From Cereibacter ovatus (GTDB lineage: Bacteria; Pseudomonadota; Alphaproteobacteria; Rhodobacterales; Rhodobacteraceae): a stretch of DNA of 64,000 bases. Made by a program: the position numbers and the translations under genes. The stretch lies in assembly GCF_900207575.1 (NCBI RefSeq), contig NZ_OAOQ01000013.1, positions 26,337-90,336 of the forward strand, read 5' to 3'. A model generated the notes under the pieces. That model did no database searches. It saw only the letters and a program-made list of their open reading frames with translations, and was not told where the DNA came from. Below, one piece after another: positions 1-9,039 of the stretch (positions within the stretch are counted from its first letter, which is position 1; every line of letters starts with the position of its first letter).

Positions 1-82
1 ATATCCCGAACCCCGTGATGGTGGGATTCGGGGCAGCCGATCGCACCCCCTTTAAACGACAGGTCACGGGAGATTCCACCGC

Positions 83-1726
83 ATGGCACGCTACGTCTTC
101 ATCACTGGCGGGGTGGTCTCTTCGCTTGGCAAGGGGCTTGCCTCGGCCGCACTTGGGGCGCTGTTGCAGGCCCGCGGCTTTTCGGTTCGGCTGCGCAAAC
201 TCGATCCCTATCTGAACGTCGATCCGGGAACGATGTCGCCCTTCGAACATGGCGAGGTGTTCGTCACCGATGACGGCGCCGAAACCGATCTGGACCTTGG
301 CCATTACGAACGCTTTACCGGGGTTTCGGCGCGCAAGACCGATTCCGTCTCGTCCGGGCGGATCTATTCCAACGTGCTGGAAAAGGAACGCCGCGGCGAC
401 TATCTGGGCAAGACCATTCAGGTCATTCCGCATGTCACGAATGAAATCAAGGACTTCCTGACGATCGGCGAAGACGAGGTCGACTTCATGCTGTGCGAGA
501 TCGGCGGCACGGTCGGCGATATCGAGGGCCTGCCCTTCTTCGAGGCGATCCGCCAGTTCGCGCAGGACAAGCCCCGCGGCCAGTGCATCTTCGTGCATCT
601 GACGCTGCTGCCCTATGTCTCGGCCTCGCACGAGTTGAAGACGAAGCCCACGCAACACTCGGTCAAGGAGCTGCGCTCGATCGGGATTGCGCCGGACGTG
701 CTGCTGCTGCGGTCGGAACATCCGATCCCGGAAAAGGAACGCGAAAAGATTGCGCTGTTCTGCAACGTGCGCAAAGAGGCGGTGATCGCCGCCTATGACC
801 TGAAGACGATCTACGAGGCGCCGCTGGCCTATCACCGCGAAGGTTTCGATCAGGCGGTGCTGGATGCCTTCGGGATCTCGCCCGCGCCCAAACCGAACCT
901 TGACCGCTGGACCGATGTGATGGACCGGCTGGAAAACGCCGAGGGCGAGGTTCGGGTGGCCATCGTCGGGAAATACACCCAGCTGGAAGACGCCTACAAA
1001 TCCATCGCCGAGGCACTGACCCATGGCGGGATGGCGAACCGGACCCGCGTCAGGGCCGAATGGATCAATGCCGAACTGTTCGAGCGCGAAGACCCAAGCC
1101 CGTTCCTGGAGGGCTTCCACGCCATCCTTGTCCCCGGCGGCTTTGGCGAACGTGGCACCGAAGGCAAGATCCGCGCGGCGAAATACGCGCGCGAAAAGGG
1201 CATCCCCTATCTGGGCATCTGCCTGGGGATGCAGATGGCGGTGATCGAGGCCGCGCGCAATCTTGCCCATGTCTCCGACGCAGGGTCCGAGGAATTCGAC
1301 CACGAAATCGGCAAGAAGCGGTTCACTCCGGTGGTCTATCACCTGAAGGAATGGATCCAGGGCAACCATCTGGTCGCGCGCAAGCATGACGACGACAAGG
1401 GCGGCACCATGCGTCTGGGCGCCTATACCGCGGCGTTGAAGCCCGGATCGCGCGTGGCGCAGATCTATGGCGCAACCGAGATCGAGGAACGCCACCGTCA
1501 CCGCTACGAGGTGGACGTGCGCTATCGCGAGGCGCTGGAAGACTGCGGGCTGACCTTTTCGGGGATGAGCCCGGACGGCCGCCTGCCCGAGATCGTCGAG
1601 ATCAAGGACCATCCGTGGTTCATCGGCGTGCAGTTCCACCCGGAACTGAAGTCGAAACCCTTTGCGCCCCATCCGCTGTTTGCCGATTTCGTCCGCGCCG
1701 CGGTCGATGTTTCGCGGTTGGTCTGA
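83..1726 (+). CDS. pyrG: CTP synthase (glutamine-hydrolysing)
   Basis: Makes CTP from UTP, ATP and glutamine in the cytoplasm, the last step of pyrimidine nucleotide synthesis. The 547-residue length is normal for the family. The N-terminal synthetase domain starts with the phosphate-binding segment [12 protein letters not shown] (residues 9-20). The C-terminal class I amidotransferase domain has the nucleophile Cys380 in GICLGMQ and the His519/Glu521 pair in VQFHPEL. The ATG follows a CGGGAGA ribosome site at about 67-73. The 82 bases upstream hold no gene; in related genomes secG often lies there, but nothing here shows it. Identification is secure. Confidence 0.98.
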   Translation: MARYVFITGGVVSSLGKGLASAALGALLQARGFSVRLRKLDPYLNVDPGTMSPFEHGEVFVTDDGAETDLDLGHYERFTGVSARKTDSVSSGRIYSNVLEKERRGDYLGKTIQVIPHVTNEIKDFLTIGEDEVDFMLCEIGGTVGDIEGLPFFEAIRQFAQDKPRGQCIFVHLTLLPYVSASHELKTKPTQHSVKELRSIGIAPDVLLLRSEHPIPEKEREKIALFCNVRKEAVIAAYDLKTIYEAPLAYHREGFDQAVLDAFGISPAPKPNLDRWTDVMDRLENAEGEVRVAIVGKYTQLEDAYKSIAEALTHGGMANRTRVRAEWINAELFEREDPSPFLEGFHAILVPGGFGERGTEGKIRAAKYAREKGIPYLGICLGMQMAVIEAARNLAHVSDAGSEEFDHEIGKKRFTPVVYHLKEWIQGNHLVARKHDDDKGGTMRLGAYTAALKPGSRVAQIYGATEIEERHRHRYEVDVRYREALEDCGLTFSGMSPDGRLPEIVEIKDHPWFIGVQFHPELKSKPFAPHPLFADFVRAAVDVSRLV

Positions 1727-1747
1727 CCTTCGGGCCGGCATGACCTG

Positions 1748-1790
1748 AAGGCCGCGCCGCCCCCTTCCCGCTTGTGCGGGCGGCCTTTCC
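1748..1790 (+). terminator. hairpin terminator after pyrG
   Basis: An inner stem CCCGC/GCGGG with loop TTGT (1767-1780) sits inside an outer AAGGCCGC/GCGGCCTT pairing (1748-1755 with 1780-1787) that ends in TTT. The two pairings share one base, so they are alternatives. This is a plausible intrinsic terminator for pyrG. Confidence 0.5.
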
Positions 1791-1837
1791 CTTGGCGGCC
1801 TTGCCGTGCTACCCCGCTTGGGGAACAGAGGTGTCGG

Positions 1838-2641
1838 ATGATCAAGCAGGTGATCTGCATCAACTGGGGAACGAAATACGGGCCCCGGTTCATTAACCGG
1901 CTTTACGGGATGGTGGCGCGCAACATAACGCCGCCCTTCAGCTTCACCTGTTTCACGGACACTGCCGAAGGCGTTCGCCCCGAGGTGGACTGCCAGCCCC
2001 TGCCTGTGCTGGACGTGGCGATGCCCACGAACACCAAGGGCATCTGGCCCAAGGCGCGGCTGTGGGGCAAGACGCTGGGCACGCTGTCCGGGCCGGTCCT
2101 GTTTCTGGATCTCGATCTGGTCATCACCGGCAACATCGACGATTTCTTCACCTATGGCGATCCCGACCGTGTGATCCTGGCGCGCAACCCCGCGAAACCG
2201 TTCGAGAGGTTGGGCCAGACGTCGGTTTTCCGGTTTCCGGTGGGAAAGCTGCTGCCGCTTCAGCAGAAGTTCATCGCCGATCCGCAGGGCGTGGCCGACG
2301 AATACGGCTTCGAACAGCGTTTCGTGACCCGCAACGCCCCGGGCGGGATCGACCTGTTCCCGCGGGCCTGGGTGCGCCATTTCCGCTATCAGTGCCTGCC
2401 GGTGTTTCCGCTGAACCTGATTCTGACGGCGCGTCTTCCCACCGATGCGCGGATCGTGATCTTCCCCGGCGGCCTTCATCCTGAACATGCGATCAAGGGC
2501 GGCTGGTCCGGGCGCGAGGGCTGGAGCCTTGCCCAGCATCTTGCCGGGCTGCGCCGCGTGCCGCGGCACGGCACACGCTGGCGCTATCTGCGCCATTTCA
2601 TGCGGCCCGTCCCCTGGGTCGCAGACGCCTGGCACGAGTGA
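1838..2641 (+). CDS. glycosyltransferase-like protein
   Basis: A 267-residue protein resembling GT-A fold glycosyltransferases. The segment FLDLDLVI carries a DxD-type motif (Asp91, Asp93) that in such enzymes binds the metal-nucleotide-sugar. Upstream of it lies a KARLWGKT segment of the kind that positions the nucleotide. I chose the ATG at 1838, preceded by AGAGGTG, over an in-frame ATG 66 bases upstream because the conserved-looking sequence begins at MIKQVICINWG. The stop overlaps the rlmJ start (TGATG), so the two are probably co-transcribed. The acceptor and sugar are unknown; surface polysaccharide or LPS decoration is an inference. Confidence 0.65.
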   Translation: MIKQVICINWGTKYGPRFINRLYGMVARNITPPFSFTCFTDTAEGVRPEVDCQPLPVLDVAMPTNTKGIWPKARLWGKTLGTLSGPVLFLDLDLVITGNIDDFFTYGDPDRVILARNPAKPFERLGQTSVFRFPVGKLLPLQQKFIADPQGVADEYGFEQRFVTRNAPGGIDLFPRAWVRHFRYQCLPVFPLNLILTARLPTDARIVIFPGGLHPEHAIKGGWSGREGWSLAQHLAGLRRVPRHGTRWRYLRHFMRPVPWVADAWHE

Positions 2642-3429
2642 TGCTGTCCTATCAACATATCTACCACGCGGGCAATCTGGCCGATGTTCACAAGCACGCG
2701 CTGCTGTGCGCGATGCTGGATTACATGGTGCAGAAGCCGAAACCGCTGACCTATATCGAAACCCACGCCGGCCGCGGGCTTTACGATCTGACCGCGCCCG
2801 AAGCGGTCAAGACCGGCGAAGCGGCGCAGGGGATCGCAGCCGTCGAGGCGCGGCTTCCGGCCGATCATCCTTATCGGCGGCTTCTGGCGCAGGAACGCGC
2901 ACTGCGGGGGCCGAACGCCTATCCCGGCTCGCCGCTGCTGGCCGCGCTGTCGCTGCGCGACGGCGACGTGATGCATCTGGCGGAACTGCACCCGCAGGAA
3001 TTCCGGGCGCTGGCCGAGGTGATGGCCCCCTGGGGCGCGCATCTGCGGGCCGAGGACGGCTTTCGCGCCGCCCTTGCGCTGACCCCGCCCACCCCGCGCC
3101 GCGGGCTGATGCTGATCGACCCGAGCTATGAGGTGAAGGCCGATTACGACGCGATCCCGAAACACATGGCCACGATCCATCGCAAATGGAACGTGGGCAC
3201 GCTGGCGCTGTGGTATCCGCTGCTGCCGGGCGGGCTGCACCGGCCGATGGTCGCGGCGCTGACGCAGACCTTCCCCGACGCGCTGTGTCACGAGGTCCGC
3301 TTTCCCCCCGCCCGCGAGGGGCATGGGCTGATCGGCTCGGGGATGTTCATCGTCAACCCGCCCTGGGGAACCGAGGCGGAGGCCACCCGGCTGACCACGC
3401 TTTTCGCAGGACTTGGGGGGCCGCAATGA
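2641..3429 (+). CDS. rlmJ: 23S rRNA (adenine-N6)-methyltransferase RlmJ
   Basis: Expected to methylate A2030 (E. coli numbering) of 23S rRNA using SAM. The N-terminus MLSYQHIYHAGNLADVHKH is the diagnostic RlmJ start, and LIDPSYE (Asp160 to Tyr163) is the catalytic DPPY-like motif of amino-methyltransferases, here with Ser in the second position. The length, 262 residues, is slightly below the E. coli protein. A GTG one codon upstream is possible, but the ATG at 2641 matches the family start. It overlaps its upstream neighbour by one base and the downstream small gene by four (ATGA). Confidence 0.9.
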   Translation: MLSYQHIYHAGNLADVHKHALLCAMLDYMVQKPKPLTYIETHAGRGLYDLTAPEAVKTGEAAQGIAAVEARLPADHPYRRLLAQERALRGPNAYPGSPLLAALSLRDGDVMHLAELHPQEFRALAEVMAPWGAHLRAEDGFRAALALTPPTPRRGLMLIDPSYEVKADYDAIPKHMATIHRKWNVGTLALWYPLLPGGLHRPMVAALTQTFPDALCHEVRFPPAREGHGLIGSGMFIVNPPWGTEAEATRLTTLFAGLGGPQ

Positions 3430-3719
3430 CCAAGGGCTACTGGATCGGCCATATCGACGTGCAGGATGCGGCGGCCTATGACGCCTATCGTCAGGCCAAT
3501 GCCCCGGCCTTTGCCCGATATGGCGGGCGCTTTCTGGTGCGGGGCGGCGCGCAGCGCGTGGTCGAGGGCCAGTTGCGCGCCCGTGCGGTGGTGATCGAGT
3601 TTCCCAGCCTGGACGCCGCCCTTGCCTGCTATGACAGCCCGGACTATCAACGGGCGCTGGCGCTGCGCTTGCCGGTCTCGGTGGCCGATCTGGCCATCGT
3701 CGAGGGCTGGGGCGGCTGA
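3426..3719 (+). CDS. DUF1330 family protein
   Basis: A 97-residue protein that starts MTKGYWIGHIDV and carries the DUF1330 dimeric ferredoxin-like pattern: YGGRFLVRGG, VVIEFPSLDAALACY and SPDYQ. No enzymatic role is established for the family. Its ATG overlaps the rlmJ stop codon by ATGA, so it is the last member of a three-gene operon starting at the glycosyltransferase-like gene. The function is not predicted. Confidence 0.8.
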   Translation: MTKGYWIGHIDVQDAAAYDAYRQANAPAFARYGGRFLVRGGAQRVVEGQLRARAVVIEFPSLDAALACYDSPDYQRALALRLPVSVADLAIVEGWGG

Positions 3720-3768
3720 ACCCCGCCCGGCCGTTGGCATCCCCGCGCGGCTGCCTTATATCGGACGC

Positions 3769-4206
3769 ATGTTTGAAAACCTGCTGCGCCGTCTGACGGC
3801 CCCCGCCCCCGACCGCCTGCCCGAACCCGACGCGGATCTTGCGCTGGCGGCGCTTCTGGTGCGCGTGGCCCGCGCCGATGGCCATTATGACCCGGCCGAG
3901 ATCGCACGGATCGACCGGGTTCTGGCCCGCCGCCGCGGCCTGACGCCAGCCGATGCCGTGGCGCTGCGACAACAGGCCGAGACGCTGGAAGCCGAGGCCC
4001 CCGATACCGTGCGCTTCACCCGCGCCCTGAAAGAGGCCGTCCCGGTCGAGGATCGCTTTGCGCTGATGCAGGCGCTGTGGGCGGTGGCGCTGGCCGATGG
4101 CAGCCGCGACGATGGCGAGGATCAGGTGCTGCGTCTGGTGGCGAACCTGCTTGGGCTGACCGATCAGGAGTCGGCCATGGCCCGCCGCCGGGCCGAGGTC
4201 GGCTAA
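3769..4206 (+). CDS. TerB-like helical protein
   Basis: 145 residues, mainly helical, with two Ala/Asp-rich repeats (LVRVARADGHYDPAEIARID and ALWAVALADGSRDDGEDQVL). This is the signature of the TerB/DjlA-type tellurite-resistance fold. The ATG at 3769 was chosen because upstream codons in this frame overlap the previous gene and look non-coding. TerB-like single-domain proteins are common in Rhodobacteraceae and their function is not known; a tellurite phenotype should not be assumed. Confidence 0.75.
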   Translation: MFENLLRRLTAPAPDRLPEPDADLALAALLVRVARADGHYDPAEIARIDRVLARRRGLTPADAVALRQQAETLEAEAPDTVRFTRALKEAVPVEDRFALMQALWAVALADGSRDDGEDQVLRLVANLLGLTDQESAMARRRAEVG

Positions 4207-4331
4207 GCCCGCCCGAACGACCGGCGCAGCCTGCCGGATAGGCCAAGGAACCCCACGTCCCGGCAGATGAACCTTGCCTTGCGCCCGGTTTTGCGCCCTA
4301 CTCGACCGTCCTGGACAATGAGCAAGCCGAC

Positions 4332-5129
4332 GTGACCGCCCGAACCGAAGATCAACCCCGGACGAACGCCGCCCCCGTCATCGAGATTCGCGACCTCCAC
4401 AAAAGCTATGGCAGCCTAGAGGTGCTGAAGGGCGTCGATCTGGTGGCGCCGCGCGGTCATGTGGTATCGCTGATCGGCTCGTCCGGGTCGGGCAAATCCA
4501 CGCTGCTGCGATGCTGTAACCTGCTGGAAGACAGCCAGCAGGGCGAGATCCTGTTCGAGGGCGAAGCCGTGCGCTGGAAGGGCGAGGGCATGGCCCGCCA
4601 CCCCGCCGACCGCGCGCAGGTGATCCGCATCCGAACCAACCTGTCGATGGTGTTCCAGCAGTTCAACCTGTGGTCGCATCTGACGATTCTGCAAAACGTG
4701 ATGGAGGCGCCGGTCACGGTGCTGGGCCGCCCCCGCGCCGAGGTCGAAGCCGCGGCCCGGCGCTATCTGGACAAGGTGGGCATCGGCGACAAATGCGATG
4801 CCTATCCCGCGCAGCTTTCAGGTGGCCAGCAGCAGCGCGCCGCCATCGCCCGCGCGCTGTGCATGGAACCCCGCGCGCTGCTGTTTGACGAACCGACCTC
4901 GGCGCTGGACCCCGAACTGGAACAAGAGGTGGTGCGCGTCATCAAGGCCTTGGCCGAAGAAGGCCGCACCATGCTGCTTGTCACCCATGACATGCGGATG
5001 GCGGCGGATCTGTCCGATCACGTCGTCTTTCTGCATCAGGGCAGGATCGAGGAACAGGGCCCGCCCGACCGGCTGTTCGGCGCCCCGCAGACCGACCGTC
5101 TGCGCCAGTTCCTGTCCGTCACTGCCTGA
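4332..5129 (+). CDS. polar amino acid-type ABC transporter ATP-binding protein
   Basis: A 265-residue ABC ATPase of the HisP/GlnQ class. It has Walker A GSSGSGKST (Lys55), the signature LSGGQ (162-166), Walker B LLFDE (Asp186, Glu187) and the H-loop His219. The best start is a GTG at 4332; the conserved sequence starts at residue 16 (VIEIRDLHKSYG). The upstream 125 bases contain a direct repeat TTGCGCCC (4279-4286 and 4291-4298) that could be an operator. It is the first gene of a nine-gene uptake and catabolic block, and it energises the two permeases downstream. Confidence 0.95.
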   Translation: MTARTEDQPRTNAAPVIEIRDLHKSYGSLEVLKGVDLVAPRGHVVSLIGSSGSGKSTLLRCCNLLEDSQQGEILFEGEAVRWKGEGMARHPADRAQVIRIRTNLSMVFQQFNLWSHLTILQNVMEAPVTVLGRPRAEVEAAARRYLDKVGIGDKCDAYPAQLSGGQQQRAAIARALCMEPRALLFDEPTSALDPELEQEVVRVIKALAEEGRTMLLVTHDMRMAADLSDHVVFLHQGRIEEQGPPDRLFGAPQTDRLRQFLSVTA

Positions 5130-5164
5130 CCAGACATCAATAACAAACCGACTGGGAGAACCTG

Positions 5165-5893
5165 ATGAAAAAGCTGATCCTGACCACCGCGGTTCTTGCG
5201 CTGGCTGCCGGGACCGCATGGGCGCAGCAGACCGTGCGCATGGGAACCGAGGGCGCCTACCCTCCCTACAACTTCATCGACAACGCCACCGGCGAGGTCG
5301 CAGGCTTCGAGCGTGAACTGGGCGACGAGTTGTGCAAGCGCGCCGAACTGACCTGCACCTGGGTCCAGAACGAATGGGACAGCATCATCCCCAACCTTCA
5401 GTCCGGCAACTATGACACGATCATGGCCGGGATGAGCATCACCGACGAACGCAAGGAAGTGATTGACTTCACCCAGAACTACTATCCGCCGACCGCCTCG
5501 GCCTATGCGGCGATAACGGCGGATGCCGATATCAAGGGCGGCGTGGTGGCGGCCCAGATTGGCACGATCCAGGCCAGCCACGTCGCAGAATCGGGCGCCA
5601 CGCTGCTGGAATTCGCCACCGGCGACGAGGCCGTGGCCGCGGTGCGCAACGGCGAGGCCGATGCGGTCTTTGCCGACAAGGATTTCCTTGTGCCCTTCGT
5701 GACCGAATCGAACGGCGAGTTCAGCTTCATCGGCGACGATATCCCCCTTGGTGGCGGCATCGGCATGGGCGTGCGCAAAAGCGACACCGAGATGAAGGCC
5801 AAGTTCGACGCCGCCATCCAGTCGATGAAGGATGACGGCACGCTGAACACGCTGCTGAAGAAGTGGTTCGGCGAAGAAACCCTGACCTTCTGA
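5165..5893 (+). CDS. periplasmic solute-binding protein, polar amino acid family
   Basis: A 242-residue class 3 solute-binding protein. Residues 1-20 are a signal peptide (MKK, hydrophobic core, cleavage after AWA). The mature part begins VRMGTEGAYPPYNF and has the family motifs GFERELGDELC, WDSIIPNLQSGNYD and GMSITDERKEVIDF. It delivers the ligand to the membrane permeases encoded next. Homologues bind Arg, Lys, His, ornithine or related amines. The catabolic genes downstream point to an amine, but the ligand is not determined. Confidence 0.93.
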   Translation: MKKLILTTAVLALAAGTAWAQQTVRMGTEGAYPPYNFIDNATGEVAGFERELGDELCKRAELTCTWVQNEWDSIIPNLQSGNYDTIMAGMSITDERKEVIDFTQNYYPPTASAYAAITADADIKGGVVAAQIGTIQASHVAESGATLLEFATGDEAVAAVRNGEADAVFADKDFLVPFVTESNGEFSFIGDDIPLGGGIGMGVRKSDTEMKAKFDAAIQSMKDDGTLNTLLKKWFGEETLTF

Positions 5894-5901
5894 TCGAAAG
5901 G

Positions 5902-5925
5902 AAGGGGGGCCGTCGCGCCCCCCTT
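5902..5925 (+). terminator. hairpin between binding protein and permease genes
   Basis: A perfect 9-bp stem AAGGGGGGC/GCCCCCCTT with a six-base loop CGTCGC, placed between the binding-protein stop and the first permease. There is no U-run, so partial termination or mRNA 3' protection is more likely than full termination. This would favour high binding-protein expression relative to the permeases. Confidence 0.55.
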
Positions 5926-5933
5926 GCCACCGC

Positions 5934-6815
5934 ATGTTTGCAAGTTGCGCCGATCCCGCATCGCTTCACGGCCTGAACTGGCTGATCTGCTACCTCACCT
6001 CGGGGTCGCATATCGCCTTTTACTGGTCCTTCGTCACGGTGCTGGTGCTGCTGGCGGTGACTGCGCCCACGGCGCTGGCCTTCGGCTTTGCCGGGGCGGT
6101 GGCGGCGCGCTCGCCGGTCTGGCCGCTGTCGCTGCTGGGGCGGACCTATACGGCGATGGTCCGCGGCATTCCCGACATCGTGTTCTTCCTGTTCTTCGTG
6201 ATCGCGCTGGATCAGGGCATCGAATGGGTCGTGCATCAGATGCGCTGCCCCGACTGGACCGAGCCGGTCCGGCAGGGCCTTGAATTCCGCGTCTGCCCCG
6301 AGGCAAAGATGCCCAGCGGCAACGCCGCGCAGATCTGGCACCAGATCTATGGCTTCTTTCTGGCGGTGATGACCTTTGCGCTGGTGTTCGGCGCCTTCGT
6401 GTCGAACGTGCTGACCGGGGCCATGGCCGCGGTGCCGCGGGCCCAGCTTGAAACCGCCGAAAGCTATGGCATGACACAAGGACAGGTGTTCCGTCGTATC
6501 CTTGTGCCGCAGATGTGGATCTATGCGCTGCCGGGGCTGTCGAACCTGTGGATGATCCTGATCAAGGCCACGCCGCTGCTGTTCCTGCTGGGCGTGCAGG
6601 ATATCGTGTTCTGGGCACGGGAACTGGGCGGCACCAAGACCTCGCTTTATGCCTTTCCGCACCCCGACTGGCGGCTGTGGTACTTCCTGTTCCTGCTTGT
6701 CTTCTACCTTGCCATGACGCGCGTCTCTGAGATCGTGCTGGGCCGGCTGACCCGCCGGCTGAGTTTCGGTCAGGCCACCGCGGCCGGCGAGGCGCAGCGA
6801 AAGGCCGCCGCATGA
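5934..6815 (+). CDS. ABC transporter permease (HisM/HisQ type)
   Basis: A 293-residue inner-membrane protein with about five hydrophobic segments. The EAA loop (ETAESYGMTQGQVFRRILVP, from about Glu173) contacts the ATPase. The N-terminus is longer than the shortest family members, and a large periplasmic loop contains MRCPDW and VCPEAK, a pair of cysteines that could form a disulphide. It overlaps the next permease by ATGA, as usual for heterodimeric permeases of this class. Confidence 0.9.
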   Translation: MFASCADPASLHGLNWLICYLTSGSHIAFYWSFVTVLVLLAVTAPTALAFGFAGAVAARSPVWPLSLLGRTYTAMVRGIPDIVFFLFFVIALDQGIEWVVHQMRCPDWTEPVRQGLEFRVCPEAKMPSGNAAQIWHQIYGFFLAVMTFALVFGAFVSNVLTGAMAAVPRAQLETAESYGMTQGQVFRRILVPQMWIYALPGLSNLWMILIKATPLLFLLGVQDIVFWARELGGTKTSLYAFPHPDWRLWYFLFLLVFYLAMTRVSEIVLGRLTRRLSFGQATAAGEAQRKAAA

Positions 6816-7639
6816 CCTGCTGGAACACCATCGGCGATTATGCCTTCCGTTCGCTGGGCTATGGCGAACGGCTGCTGCCAAGAACCGACTTCACGATCTG
6901 TCAGCAGTTCACGCTGATCGGATCGGGGATGATCTGGAACATCTATTTCGGGGTTCTGGCGCTGGCGACGGGCTTCTTTCTGGCCAATGCGCTGGCGATG
7001 GCGCGGGCCGCGCGTTCGCCCGTTCTGCGCAAACCCGCCGACTGGTTCATCTTCGTCTTTCGCGGCTCGCCCTTGTTCATCCAGTTCTTTCTGGCCTACG
7101 AGACGCTGGTGATGCTGCCACGGGCGGGGATCGACGTCCTTGGGATCACGGTCGAGACGGCATGGCTGACCAAGGCATGGGCCGGCGCGCTGATCGTGCT
7201 GTTTCTGAACACCGCCGCCTATTCGGCCGAGATCTTCCACGGTGCGCTGATGGCGATCCCGAAGGGCGATCTGGAAGCCGCCGACGCCTATGGCTTTTCC
7301 GGCTGGAAGAAGTTCCGCCGCATCCAGTGGCCGACCATGCTGCGCCTTGCCTGGCCTGCCTATACCAACGAGGCGATCTTTCTGTTTCACGCCACCACGC
7401 TGGTGTTCTTCTCTGGTTTTCCGGCGTTTCAGCAGCGTGGCGACGCGCTTTATTACGCGAAATATTTCGCGGACAAGACCTTCAACCCCTTCGTGCCTTA
7501 CCCCATCGTGGCCTTCTATTTCATCTGCCTCACGCTTCTTGTGATCTGGCTGTTCGGGCTGATGAACCGAAGGCTGAACCGCCATCTGCCGGCCAATGTC
7601 CGGCCGCGGATCAGGGTCAGGCCGCAGCTCATCAGGTGA
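6812..7639 (+). CDS. ABC transporter permease (HisQ/HisM type)
   Basis: The second 275-residue permease of the same transporter. It shows the EAA loop (LEAADAYGFSGWKKFRRI, from about Glu155) followed by WPTMLRLAWPAYTNEA and C-terminal transmembrane helices. It starts inside the stop codon of the previous permease and ends one base before the first glutamine-synthetase-like gene, so uptake and catabolism are probably co-expressed. Confidence 0.9.
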   Translation: MTCWNTIGDYAFRSLGYGERLLPRTDFTICQQFTLIGSGMIWNIYFGVLALATGFFLANALAMARAARSPVLRKPADWFIFVFRGSPLFIQFFLAYETLVMLPRAGIDVLGITVETAWLTKAWAGALIVLFLNTAAYSAEIFHGALMAIPKGDLEAADAYGFSGWKKFRRIQWPTMLRLAWPAYTNEAIFLFHATTLVFFSGFPAFQQRGDALYYAKYFADKTFNPFVPYPIVAFYFICLTLLVIWLFGLMNRRLNRHLPANVRPRIRVRPQLIR

Positions 7640-8980
7640 ATGATGAAAGACTGGCTAAGAAAACACCCCCAGGTCCGCACGATCCGCGTGGCGGCGGTGG
7701 ATCTGAACGGGCAGGCACGCGGCAAGCGCATCCCGGCGCGCTTTGCCGACAAGGTGGTAAAGGACGGCACGCGGTTTCCGTTCTCGGTGCTGAATCTGGA
7801 CATCTGGGGCGAGGATATCGACGACAGCCCGCTGGTGTTCGAACAGGGCGACGCCGACGGCATCCTGCGCCCGACCGAACGCGGCTTCATGCCGATGCCC
7901 TGGCTTGAGGCGCCGACCGCGCTCTTGCCGATCTGGATGTTCCGCGAGGATGGCCGCCCCTACGAGGGCGACCCCCGCCACGCACTGCGCGCGGTGGTTG
8001 ACCGCTACAAGGCCCGCGGCCTGACCCCGGTCGTCGCGGTCGAGCTGGAGTTCTTCCTGATCGACGACAGCGGCAAGACGCTTCAGGTGCCGCTGTCGCC
8101 GCGATCGGGCAAGCGCAGAAAGGCGGCCGAGACGCTGTCGATCCGGGCACTGGATGCCTTCGACACCTTCTTCACCGACCTTTACGACGCCTGCGAGGCG
8201 ATGGACATTCCCGCCGATACCGCCACCTCGGAAACCGGCCTTGGCCAGTTCGAGGTCAACCTGATGCATTGCGACGACGCGCTTCGCGCCGCCGATGATG
8301 CCTGGCTGTTCAAGCTGCTGGTCAAGGGGCTGGCCCGCCGGCACGGGTTCGCCGCCAGCTTCATGGCCAAGCCCTACCCGGAATATTCCGGCTCGGGGCT
8401 GCATATGCATTTCTCGGTGCTGGACCCGCAAGGCCGCAACGTGTTCGACAGCGGCGGCCCCAAGGGCACCGCGATGATGCGCCACGCGGTGGCGGGCTGC
8501 CTGAACGCGATGCACGATTCAACGCTGATCTTCGCGCCGCATGCCAACAGCTATGAACGGCTGGTGCCGGGGATGCATGCGCCGACCGCGATTTCGTGGG
8601 GATACGAAAACCGCACCACCGCCGTCCGCATCCCTGCCGGCAACCCCGCGGCGCGCCGGATCGAACACCGTGTCGCGGGCGGCGACGTGAACCCCTATCT
8701 GCTGGTGGCCTCGATCCTTGGTGCCGCGCTGACCGGGATCGAGGACGCCGAGGAACCGCCGCCCGCCATCATGGGCAATGCCTATGCGCTGGAAGATCTG
8801 CCACAGATCCCGCCGAATTGGGATGCCGCAATCGACGCGTTCGAGAAATCGGCGGTCCTGCCGCGCATCCTGCCGCGCGAACTGATCCGCAACTATGTGC
8901 TGACCAAGCGGCAGGAACGCCACTACATTGCGGAACTCTCGCCCGAGGAACAGGTCGAGCTTTACCTTGATACGGTCTGA
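7640..8980 (+). CDS. glutamine synthetase-like gamma-glutamyl-amine ligase (paralogue 1)
   Basis: 446 residues, glutamine synthetase superfamily. The pattern is SETGLGQFEVN, GSGLHMHFS and ENRTTAVRIPAGNPAARRIEHR. The short N-terminal domain and these variant motifs are typical of PuuA-type ligases, which join the gamma-carboxyl of glutamate to an amine using ATP, rather than of assimilatory GlnA. It directly abuts the permease gene (stop 7639, start 7640). Likely job: trap the imported amine as a gamma-glutamyl derivative. Putrescine is the best-known substrate of the family, but other amines are possible. Confidence 0.85.
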   Translation: MMKDWLRKHPQVRTIRVAAVDLNGQARGKRIPARFADKVVKDGTRFPFSVLNLDIWGEDIDDSPLVFEQGDADGILRPTERGFMPMPWLEAPTALLPIWMFREDGRPYEGDPRHALRAVVDRYKARGLTPVVAVELEFFLIDDSGKTLQVPLSPRSGKRRKAAETLSIRALDAFDTFFTDLYDACEAMDIPADTATSETGLGQFEVNLMHCDDALRAADDAWLFKLLVKGLARRHGFAASFMAKPYPEYSGSGLHMHFSVLDPQGRNVFDSGGPKGTAMMRHAVAGCLNAMHDSTLIFAPHANSYERLVPGMHAPTAISWGYENRTTAVRIPAGNPAARRIEHRVAGGDVNPYLLVASILGAALTGIEDAEEPPPAIMGNAYALEDLPQIPPNWDAAIDAFEKSAVLPRILPRELIRNYVLTKRQERHYIAELSPEEQVELYLDTV

Positions 8981-9039
8981 GCCCTTGCCGCCCGTCCATC
9001 TCGGGATTACCTTCGTCGTCTGACAATTTCGGACAATTC

